From Scatosoma sp900555925 (GTDB lineage: Bacteria > Bacillota > Clostridia > Christensenellales > Borkfalkiaceae), in contig CAUGYD010000007.1 of the NCBI GenBank assembly GCA_959603585.1, positions 44,949 to 108,948 on the forward strand: 64,000 nt of DNA, in the 5' to 3' direction. Every line of letters starts with the position of its first letter. Position 1 is the first letter of the stretch. This document shows, piece by piece, positions 58,346 to 64,000 of the stretch. The position numbers were made by a program, and so were the translations under genes. The notes under the pieces were generated by a model. It was given only the letters and a program-made list of their open reading frames with translations, was not told where the DNA came from and did no database searches.

Positions 58346-59387
58346 ACGTTTTTCTCGGCTTTACTGAAATTTTTTTGCTGTTTTTACGGATTTTTTTGGA
58401 GGGAAAAACAACGGACAATTGTCTTTTCAAATCGGACTTTCCTAAATACACGGCCGCACAAATCACCGTCATCGCCATGCCGAAAATTCCCAAGGCGGGA
58501 TAAACGGTCGCTACAATATTCTTAAAGCCGATGAAAGAACAGCACTCCGTCACCGCAAACAATACCCATTTTCCGGCCGTCCTGAATTTTCGTCCCACCA
58601 GCGTATAGAGCGGATAAAAAGAAGACAACAATGTAGTCAACATCCCTCCGCCCGCAATAATCGGAAAAAATTTTACCCCTCCCAATACATAAGATAACGG
58701 CAGATCGAATGAAAAGGACGCCTTATCCGAACAAACCGCCGAAAGAATAAGTCCTATGCCGAGAGCAATAATCAGAGCGGAGATCAAACAACAACGCGAG
58801 GCCGCACGGTCTTTCAATTCGGCGCCGAGATCGCAGAGTACGGGCATGGAAAGAAATGTATTCATCGAAATGTATAAATATACGGATAAAATACTCCCGA
58901 AAGAGGCTTCGGGAGGCTCCGAGGGGGACAGCGTCCCAAAAGAAAATATAAGGACGACGACAGACACGAGGACGGCAGGCATGACGATGAGATTGACCGT
59001 CCCTATCCCCCCTACTCCCTTTTCGGACACAAAGCAGGCAAAGACGAGAAACGTGAGAGATAAAAACGGCTTTGCCTGCGGCAAAAGTGAATTCAAGCCC
59101 GAAAGCATTCCCGCACAGGAAACAAACGAACCAAAAAGAATTACTGCCTTTACGGTTTTTGAAAAGCGTCCGAATATCCCTTTCAAGGCTCCTTCGAAGC
59201 CGCCGTAAATGCGACCGAGCCGCACGCATAAAAGAAAGGAAAAGAAAAATAACAATCCTGTATAATATACGGTCGATATACGGAAATATCCGAAAAATTG
59301 CAGCAATTCCCGACCGGAAACAAAGCCCGCCCCGATCACTGAGCCCACCATGGTGAAAAGTGCCCTCAATCCCTTTGTTTTCCTCAC
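58323..59387 (-). CDS. YkvI-like membrane transport protein
   Basis: A 354-aa integral membrane protein with about ten helices. The N-terminus after the start is KTKGLRALFTMVGSVIGAGF followed by VSGRELLQFF, the conserved opening of YkvI-type proteins (a LeuT-fold group of unknown substrate). ISMNTFLSMPVLCDLGAEL and the late SFIGFKNIVATVYPALGIFG also fit. Start is a GTG at 59387 because AAGGAGGCGG sits six bases upstream; the frame continues 18 codons further without support. The C-terminal 40 residues are basic and probably cytoplasmic. Confidence 0.75.
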   Translation of the reverse strand: MRKTKGLRALFTMVGSVIGAGFVSGRELLQFFGYFRISTVYYTGLLFFFSFLLCVRLGRIYGGFEGALKGIFGRFSKTVKAVILFGSFVSCAGMLSGLNSLLPQAKPFLSLTFLVFACFVSEKGVGGIGTVNLIVMPAVLVSVVVLIFSFGTLSPSEPPEASFGSILSVYLYISMNTFLSMPVLCDLGAELKDRAASRCCLISALIIALGIGLILSAVCSDKASFSFDLPLSYVLGGVKFFPIIAGGGMLTTLLSSFYPLYTLVGRKFRTAGKWVLFAVTECCSFIGFKNIVATVYPALGIFGMAMTVICAAVYLGKSDLKRQLSVVFPSKKIRKNSKKISVKPRKTFDRKNIF

Positions 59388-59576
59388 GTTCCGCCTCCTT
59401 TTTTCGTTTTTTCTAACACGAGAAAAACACACGACAAACACATATCAAACACAAAATATTTTTGTCTTTTAATTGCCCTTTTTTCCTTATGACAAAAGGG
59501 ATTGAGCCTCGTTTTTCTCCTCTTTTAATAAACGCAGAAAATCGGCGATTTAGAACAACCGCCGAAAAAAATCTTC
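59388..59576. other. Spacer before the YkvI-like gene
   Basis: AT-rich, with a small stem TCGGCG/CGCCGA at 59542-59565 followed by a short T-run on the minus strand, possibly a weak terminator. No clear promoter was found for the YkvI-like gene. Confidence 0.4.
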
Positions 59577-60027
59577 GGGAATGAAACGAGGAAAAGAAAA
59601 ACACGAGCAAAACTTTTCGGGACTGAAACGAGGGAAAGGAAAACATGAGCAAAAATTTTCAGGATTGAAACAAGGGAAAGGAAAACACGAGCAAAAATTT
59701 TCAGGATTGAAACAAGGGAAAGGAAAACACGAGCAAAAATTTTCGGGAACGAAACGGGGATAGAAAAACACGAGCAAAAATTTTCGGGAACGAAACGGAG
59801 AGAAGAAAAACACGAGCAAAAATTTTCGGGAATGAAACGAGGAAAAGAAAAACACGAGCAAAAATTTTCGGGAATGAGACGGAGGGAAGAAAAACACGAG
59901 CAAAAAATTTTCGGGAATAAAACGAGGGAAAGGAAAACATGAGCAAAAACTTTCGTGACTGAAACGAGGGAAAGGAAAACACGAGCAAAAATTTTCGGGA
60001 CTGAAACGAGGAAAAGAAAAATACGAA
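59577..60027 (+). repeat. Tandem array of about eleven 42-bp units
   Basis: Units of 42 bp (one of 41, one of 43) run from about 59577 to the terminator at 60029. Each holds a core like GAAACGAGG, AAAACACGAGC and AAAAATTTTCGGGA, so the plus strand is almost all purine. The 41- and 43-bp units break any long reading frame. A 60-codon plus-strand frame at 59581-59763 reads as 14-residue repeats (LKQGKGKHEQKFSG) but lacks a ribosome site. Confidence 0.9.
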
Positions 60028-60028
60028 C

Positions 60029-60068
60029 AAAAAAGAACGAATTTCCCTTGTCGGAAAATCCGTTCTTT
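60029..60068 (-). terminator. Terminator of the DUF378 gene
   Basis: AAAGAACG (60032-60039) pairs with CGTTCTTT (60061-60068), the stem continuing inward with ATTTCCC-type pairs to a five-base loop; six T follow on the minus strand. Confidence 0.85.
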
Positions 60069-60076
60069 CAAATCCC

Positions 60077-60307
60077 TCAGTCGTCCCTGCGGCCGTCGCC
60101 CAAAAGCAGTCTCCCGCGCGTGAGGAACGGAGAGATGATCAACCAGAGTGCCGCCGCCGCAATGATCGAATAGATGATAATCGAACCGACGCTGCGGGCG
60201 CCCGAGAAGATCGCGGAAACGAGGTTGAAATCGAATATGCCGAACAGCCCCCAATTTACCGCGCCGAGTAAAACCAATATATAAGAAATAATATTGACAA
60301 TACGCAT
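60077..60307 (-). CDS. DUF378-family small membrane protein
   Basis: A 76-aa protein with two membrane helices: INIISYILVLLGAVNWGLFG-like (residues 4-24) and GSIIIYSIIAAAALWLIISP (about 41-60). The ILVLLGAVNWGLFGIFDFNL block is diagnostic of DUF378 (YuzA-like). The C-terminus is basic then acidic. ATG at 60307 has a TAGGAGGAAAA site. Function of the family is unknown. Confidence 0.88.
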   Translation of the reverse strand: MRIVNIISYILVLLGAVNWGLFGIFDFNLVSAIFSGARSVGSIIIYSIIAAAALWLIISPFLTRGRLLLGDGRRDD

Positions 60308-60354
60308 AATTTTCCTCCTAAAAACAGTATGCGCCCCGCGCGGCCGATTTATGC

Positions 60355-60388
60355 AAAAGGGCGCCGCGGAATTTCCGCGGCGCCCTTT
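60355..60388. terminator. Terminator of the 169-aa membrane protein gene
   Basis: A perfect stem (AAAGGGCGCCGCGGAA with TTCCGCGGCGCCCTTT), very GC-rich, 26 bp after the stop of the upstream gene; TTTT follows on the minus strand. Confidence 0.85.
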
Positions 60389-60413
60389 CAAGCATAAAAT
60401 TACTTTCCATTTT

Positions 60414-60923
60414 TTATTTTTTATAGGACACCAATGCGCAAAGGCCGGAAAGAAATCCGCCTATCGCCATTAAAACGGGTCCGACTGCCCAGACAAATTC
60501 CCCTTTGGCAAGGCCGCCCAAATCGATTCCTGCATTTTTTGAACAGAACATCGCGGTAAATACAATCAGCAAAATCGTGGAAAGAACCGTCAAAATTCCC
60601 GCCAATCCCGCTATCGGCCTCAAAAAGCCCAAGTGAAGAAACTTGCTCAGCAATACCGCGGCAAACGATACGAGCGACATAATCATCGTTATGTATGCGA
60701 ACGAATTCATCGCACCGAACATCTCGAAGCCGTGGTCACCCAGCTTGGAATTAAAATCCGCAAGGTCTTTCAGCAAATAGGCGGGCGAGGTACCGCCGAG
60801 CACCGTATCTATACTGTATTTGACCCAATCGAGAGCAAATCCCGTCACCGCCAGCACGGCGCCTACCAGCGCCACCGCCGTCAGTATAAGCCTCATCAAA
60901 AAACTCATTTTCTTTTTTGCCAT
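60414..60923 (-). CDS. Four-helix membrane protein of unknown function
   Basis: A 169-aa protein that I do not recognise. Four hydrophobic segments are visible: LILTAVALVGAVLAVTGFAL (about 9-28), FAYITMIMSLVSFAAVLLSK (74-93), a third at 97-125 (LRPIAGLAGILTVLSTILLI), and AVGPVLMAIGGFLSGLCALV near the C-terminus. The loop 35-70 (YSIDTVLGGTSPAYLLKDLA) is outside or inside. The ATG at 60923 has a TGGAGG site. A consensus promoter (TTGACA 61014-61019, TATAAT 60991-60996, 17 bp) drives it, and a strong terminator follows, so it is monocistronic. Confidence 0.75.
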   Translation of the reverse strand: MAKKKMSFLMRLILTAVALVGAVLAVTGFALDWVKYSIDTVLGGTSPAYLLKDLADFNSKLGDHGFEMFGAMNSFAYITMIMSLVSFAAVLLSKFLHLGFLRPIAGLAGILTVLSTILLIVFTAMFCSKNAGIDLGGLAKGEFVWAVGPVLMAIGGFLSGLCALVSYKK

Positions 60924-60990
60924 AATGCCTCCAGCGAAAGGATAAATTTTTTCTGCACTTTGCAAACATCCCCCCGCTCTTTATACTTTC

Positions 60991-61019
60991 ATTATAAGTC
61001 CCCCGCTTTCTTTTGTCAA
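60991..61019 (-). promoter_or_regulatory. Promoter of the 169-aa membrane protein gene
   Basis: TTGACA (61014-61019) and TATAAT (60991-60996), spacer 17 bp, minus strand. Confidence 0.85.
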
Positions 61020-61029
61020 GTGTTTATGC

Positions 61030-61057
61030 AAAAAAAGTCTCCTGTTTTCGAGGCTTA
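61030..61057 (-). terminator. Terminator of the alpha/beta hydrolase gene
   Basis: An AAG-CTC / GAG-CTT stem with one mismatch followed by seven T on the minus strand, within 35 bp of the stop. Confidence 0.6.
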
Positions 61058-61062
61058 ACAAT

Positions 61063-61989
61063 TCAAAATACGTCGGCGGAACGGGAGGCAAATTCCAAAA
61101 GGTCGGCATATACTTCCTCTTTTCCCAGCTCGTTGAGAATTTCATGCCGCATCTGATGATAGAGCTTTCCCGATACGTTCGCATAGCCGATTTCGCGCAG
61201 CGTATTCTGCGCTTTCAGCCATTTATCCTCGTCGATCAAAACGGGATCGTCACTCCCCGAAACGAAAAATATCGGAAGGCGGCGGTTTTTCGCCGCATAC
61301 CTCCTTTTATCATACGTCTTTTTCATGAGGAGGAAAAGATTTTCAAAACCGTTACACGTGAAAATAAAATTACAGTGCGGATCGGCATTATATCTTTCCA
61401 CAATCTCCTTATCCCGCGTCAGCCAAGCGTTCTTTCCCTCGCCCGGGAATTTTTTGTCCCCGCTGCCCGTCGAAAGCCGTGCGAGCGTCTCGCTCCTATA
61501 CCGCTCCCCCTTCGCCAGCGCCACCGCTTTCACCATCGCGATGCCCGCTCCCGCCAATGGATTTCTGCTCGGAGAACCGCAGACGATCAACTTATCGATT
61601 TCATCGTCATAGTCGGCTATATAACACCTGACGACCATGGAGCCCATGCTGTGACCAAACAGCGTCACGGGAAGAGACGGATATTTTTCTTTGAGCTTCC
61701 GCGTTATCTGCACCGCGTCCTCGACAACCGCGCGGCCGCGCTTATCCCCGAACCAGCCGAGGTCGGCTTCCGTTTTCACGCTTCTGCCGTGACCGCGATG
61801 ATCGTGCGCCGCCGCTATAAAGCCGTTTTCCGCAAGATAACGCATAAAACCGTCATAGCGTTCCTTATATTCGCACATGCCGTGCACGATTTGAAAAATC
61901 CCCTTCGCTTCCCCCTCCGGCAAATATGCCGTACAGGAAAGAGAGAGTCCGTCATACAGCGATTCTACCGTGAAATTCTCCGTCGTCAT
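61063..61989 (-). CDS. Alpha/beta hydrolase (monoacylglycerol lipase / lysophospholipase type)
   Basis: A 308-aa serine hydrolase. IVHGMCEYKERYDGFMRYLA holds the oxyanion HG; DHRGHGRS is conserved at 63-70; the nucleophile is Ser114 in GHSMGS; the acid is in SGSDDPV and the base in QMRHEILNE, completing the triad as in Hydrolase_4 family lipases. No signal peptide, so it is cytoplasmic or membrane-associated. An AAGGAGAAAAG site precedes the ATG. It follows the DUF4097-like gene after a terminator. Confidence 0.92.
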   Translation of the reverse strand: MTTENFTVESLYDGLSLSCTAYLPEGEAKGIFQIVHGMCEYKERYDGFMRYLAENGFIAAAHDHRGHGRSVKTEADLGWFGDKRGRAVVEDAVQITRKLKEKYPSLPVTLFGHSMGSMVVRCYIADYDDEIDKLIVCGSPSRNPLAGAGIAMVKAVALAKGERYRSETLARLSTGSGDKKFPGEGKNAWLTRDKEIVERYNADPHCNFIFTCNGFENLFLLMKKTYDKRRYAAKNRRLPIFFVSGSDDPVLIDEDKWLKAQNTLREIGYANVSGKLYHQMRHEILNELGKEEVYADLLEFASRSADVF

Positions 61990-62013
61990 GTCCTTTTCTC
62001 CTTATCCTTATTT

Positions 62014-62051
62014 GAAAAAATCCCCCGCTTTCCAATGAAGAAAACGGAGGC
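62014..62051 (-). terminator. Terminator of the second DUF4097-like gene
   Basis: An 11-bp stem with G-U pairs (CCTCCGTTTTC with GAAAGCGGGGG) followed by six T on the minus strand. Confidence 0.75.
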
Positions 62052-62056
62052 TTTCT

Positions 62057-62752
62057 TTAATTTCCCTTCACGACCGTATCCGCACCGACAATTCGCTTTT
62101 CAACCTTACAATCACCGTAATATGTGCCTCCGCAAGAGCCCGCACACTCCACGTCCAACAATACGTTGCACGTGATTTCAAAATTTAAGGCTCCCGTACA
62201 GTCGAAGGAAACCGTATTCGCCGAAAATGCGCGGTCTTTGAAATCCACATTCCCTATACATTCGACCGTGAGCGTCTCCGCACTGCCCGTAAAATCCGCC
62301 GTGAATTTTCCCGCCGTCTCAAACGCAAGCGTCCGGTAATCGCCCGTCAGATCACACGTGAATGCTCCGTTTACGTCAGCCGATACGGAAGAAATCTTAT
62401 TCTCTTTCGGCACGACGATATTCAACGTCTTTTCCTTATAATTGAGAAGAGACGCAACCGAACGACGCTGAGAAATGACCAGCGTTCCGTCCTCTACCGA
62501 AAAATCAAACTTTTCCTGCTCGCTTTCCGAATAGTCCACTTCAAACTCCTCGCCGTAAGAAAGCGTAAAGTTCACTCCGCCGTCGGCATCGATGTCGATG
62601 CTCGAAAAGCCGCTCGTCACCGCATACCTGCCCTCCTTATATCCCGATTCCTGCTGCATGCTGATATCGCACGAAGCGAAACCCAATACGCCAAAAGTTA
62701 CTGCCGACGCGGCCGCGAAACAGGCGGCAAAACGTTTTATATTTCTTCTCAT
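62057..62752 (-). CDS. DUF4097/GIN-type lipoprotein
   Basis: A 231-aa lipoprotein. The signal (MRRNIKRFAACFAAASAVTF, then GVLGFASC) ends in a lipobox with Cys28. The mature part has the repetitive beta-helix rhythm of GIN/DUF4097 adhesin-like domains: SSVSADVNGAFTCDLTG, TLAFETAGKFTADFTGSAET, LTVECIGNVDFKDRAFSA, VSFDCTGALNFEITCN. Several cysteines in the late coils (VECAGSCGG) are unusual for a secreted protein. It resembles the DUF4097 lipoprotein at 31.7 kb in architecture. It has its own promoter. Confidence 0.7.
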   Translation of the reverse strand: MRRNIKRFAACFAAASAVTFGVLGFASCDISMQQESGYKEGRYAVTSGFSSIDIDADGGVNFTLSYGEEFEVDYSESEQEKFDFSVEDGTLVISQRRSVASLLNYKEKTLNIVVPKENKISSVSADVNGAFTCDLTGDYRTLAFETAGKFTADFTGSAETLTVECIGNVDFKDRAFSANTVSFDCTGALNFEITCNVLLDVECAGSCGGTYYGDCKVEKRIVGADTVVKGN

Positions 62753-62783
62753 GATGTCTCCGAGATGTTTTCAATTTTTTTCC

Positions 62784-62812
62784 ATTGTACACTTTTTCCC
62801 TCCGCTTGTCAA
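62784..62812 (-). promoter_or_regulatory. Promoter of the second DUF4097-like gene
   Basis: TTGACA (62807-62812) and TACAAT (62784-62789), spacer 17 bp. Confidence 0.85.
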
Positions 62813-63003
62813 GCCTTTTTTATTCAAAAACGCCAATTTGCCGTATACGGTATAAGAGAATGAAAAAACATAAAACGAAAAAAACAGGACGAAGAGCCAA
62901 AAAACGCGAGAAAAAAATTCGGTCCCCAAAAATTGCACAATACGGAATCGACAAAAATACGCAAAAAAAACAAGGACGCAGGAACGGGTGCAAAGGTTCA
63001 AAT

Positions 63004-63042
63004 AAAAAAATCGGCTTCGGACGAAAATGAAGTCGATTTTTT
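63004..63042 (-). terminator. Terminator of the GlmU-like gene
   Basis: AATCGaCTTC pairs with GAAGcCGATT around a ten-base loop, followed by seven T on the minus strand. Confidence 0.7.
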
Positions 63043-63060
63043 CCGTTTTTATTTTATAAT

Positions 63061-63690
63061 CTACACCTTCTCCCCCGCGCGTATGTGGGCAAACGGCCCC
63101 ACGACCGAAAAGTTCTCCACGCAACCGCCCTCTATCACCGTATACGGAAGAATCCGCGCGCCGCTCTTGATGAGGCTCCTGCCCGTAACAGTCACGTCGT
63201 GCGACAGGACGGCTCCGCTCTCCACAAACGCCGTCGCGTCGATATATACCCCCGAAGTGCTTTCCAAAACTACTCCGCGGCGCAAGAGCTTTTTCAAAAT
63301 CTCCGTTCGGATACTCTCCGCCACAAAGGGATAGTCCGCAAGGGACAAAAACGCCGCCCCCGCCTTCAACGGAATATATCGCGCCGAAGAAAGGTCACCC
63401 TCTTTCACCAGCGCCCAACCCGCTCCGAAAAAGATGTTTTCTCCCTCTTCCTCCGCTCTGCGCACGAGGGATTCCACCGCAGATTTCGGCAGACAGGTAT
63501 GGGACGAACGCAACACTACCACCATCTCCCCCGTCCCATATTCTGGAAATTCCTCCACGATGCGCGCGCCGAATTTCTCCGCCGTGTGCTCCGCCGTCGT
63601 CCTGCCAAGAATTTTCAATTCGCAGTCCGGCGTGCCCGATACCGAAAAAAGGTGCTCTTTCCATACGTACCAACGCTCTGTATTCCGCAT
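63061..63690 (-). CDS. Truncated GlmU-like protein
   Basis: A 209-aa protein resembling an inner piece of GlmU (bifunctional UDP-GlcNAc pyrophosphorylase/acetyltransferase). The end of the nucleotidyltransferase part and the start of the beta-helix are recognisable: SIRTEILKKLLRRGVVLEST, SGVYIDATAFVESGAVLSHD, PYTVIEGGCVENFSVVGPFA and HIRAGEKV, where the protein stops. The GxGTRM pyrophosphorylase loop and the acetyltransferase coils with catalytic His are absent, so neither normal activity is expected. ATG at 63690 has a CGGAGAG site. It could be a degraded copy or a repurposed protein. Confidence 0.6.
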   Translation of the reverse strand: MRNTERWYVWKEHLFSVSGTPDCELKILGRTTAEHTAEKFGARIVEEFPEYGTGEMVVVLRSSHTCLPKSAVESLVRRAEEEGENIFFGAGWALVKEGDLSSARYIPLKAGAAFLSLADYPFVAESIRTEILKKLLRRGVVLESTSGVYIDATAFVESGAVLSHDVTVTGRSLIKSGARILPYTVIEGGCVENFSVVGPFAHIRAGEKV

Positions 63691-64000
63691 GTTTTTACTC
63701 TCCGTCTTATTATTCCTTACCATTTTATGCCCGCCGTCTCTCTGAGGTTCCCTTTTTCGGGAACGGAAACAGAAACGAGGACGGAGAAAGAAACGCTGTG
63801 AAACAGGGAGAGGCCGAAACGGGCCCGGCGGAAAAGCGAAAGAAAGCGAGAAAACGGAGAGCGGACGGTGGCGGAGGCAGCGACAACGACGAGGAACAGA
63901 GACCACGACGGGGATAGAGACCACGACGGGGAACAGGGACGACATCGGGAAAAGAGACCACGACGGGAAAAGAGACCACGACGGGAAAAGAGACCACGAC
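63691..64000 (+). repeat. Low-complexity end of the window with 18-bp tandem repeats
   Basis: From about 63760 the plus strand is nearly all purine. Diverged GAGACCACGACGGGG units occur from 63840, and three exact 18-bp copies (GGGAAAAGAGACCACGAC) occupy 63947-64000, running off the edge. No gene is visible; the repeat would read Val-Val-Ser-Phe-Pro on the minus strand. Confidence 0.85.

Larger units (their letters stand above)
62753..63060. other. Intergenic region with the DUF4097-like promoter
   Basis: About 308 bp. Contains the minus promoter at 62784-62812, an A-rich, purine-biased stretch on the plus strand (62860-63000) and the terminator of the GlmU-like gene at 63004-63042. An 81-codon plus frame here is not credible: it starts over the promoter and is Lys/Arg low-complexity. 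Confidence 0.6.

Noticed and set aside
59581..59763. Plus-strand 60-codon frame with 14-residue Lys-rich repeats
   Set aside because: No ribosome site or promoter, and it stops where the array goes on. It is noted under the repeat but not called a gene.
59550..60254. A 234-codon minus-strand frame with FCSCFPFPRF-type repeats
   Set aside because: It is the readout of the 42-bp array on the pyrimidine strand, overlaps the DUF378 gene, crosses a terminator, and lacks a ribosome site.
62785..63030. Plus-strand 81-codon Lys/Arg-rich frame
   Set aside because: It begins inside the promoter of the opposite gene, is low-complexity and has no ribosome site.
63947..64000. The 18-bp repeats as a CRISPR array
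   Set aside because: Head-to-tail copies without spacers and too short a unit.

Overview
The window looks like a chromosomal segment of a Gram-positive-type anaerobe, most likely a gut Clostridia (Bacillota); a Christensenellales-like lineage is only a guess. The reasons are a Firmicutes-order S10-spc ribosomal operon with zinc-type S14, consensus sigma-A promoters (TTGACA / TATAAT, 16-18 bp), lipoprotein signals with class II lipoboxes, a modular [FeFe]-hydrogenase, XRE, MerR and AraC regulators, and many glycosidases. No phage, insertion sequence or CRISPR array is visible. Nearly all genes lie on the minus strand.

Region by region. 1-8.5 kb: rpsE (partial) back to rpsJ, 19 ribosomal protein genes behind one strong promoter and a structured leader of about 245 nt. 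8.8-10.8 kb: a membrane M48-type metallopeptidase. 11.1-25.2 kb: a carbohydrate-use locus with two CUT1 permeases, a solute-binding lipoprotein, a GH2, a GH39-like lipoprotein, a CBM9-like surface lipoprotein and a GH78 rhamnosidase, with a divergent AraC regulator. 25.5-27.7 kb: an XRE/YvlB-like pair, a sirtuin and a DUF1858 protein. 28.0-31.6 kb (plus strand): a NuoF-like/GltD-like flavoprotein overlapping a modular [FeFe]-hydrogenase. 31.7-34.2 kb: a DUF4097 lipoprotein divergent from a MerR regulator, a sugar O-acetyltransferase and tRNA-Arg(ACG). 34.4-36.6 kb: a second GH78-like enzyme with its own promoter.

36.7-46.7 kb is an exopolysaccharide cluster: DegT aminotransferase, initiating sugar-phosphate transferase, two GT4s, a CDP-alcohol phosphatidyltransferase-like protein carrying seven 14-residue tandem repeats, Wzy, GT2, Wzx and a TagD-like cytidylyltransferase. 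47.2-52.7 kb is an operon of ThuA, two Gfo/Idh/MocA oxidoreductases and two AP-endonuclease-fold isomerases with a divergent AraC; it resembles 3-keto-glycoside catabolism. 52.8-56.6 kb is an AT-rich island: ECF sigma factor, secreted papain-like protease, membrane protein with a duplicated outer domain, and a BtrH_N-like protein. 56.9-63.7 kb holds a MATE transporter, a YkvI-like membrane protein, small membrane proteins, an alpha/beta hydrolase, a second DUF4097-like lipoprotein and a GlmU-like fragment.

The most interesting items are the AT-rich sigma/protease/BtrH_N island, the MerR-type 19-bp-spacer promoter before the DUF4097 gene, the repeat-bearing CDP-alcohol transferase that lacks the last motif aspartate, the purine-biased tandem arrays at 59.6-60.0 and 63.9-64.0 kb, and several candidate RNA elements (S10 leader, MATE leader, hairpin between SD and start codon of the BtrH_N gene). 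All functions were read by eye from protein motifs; no database search was run.
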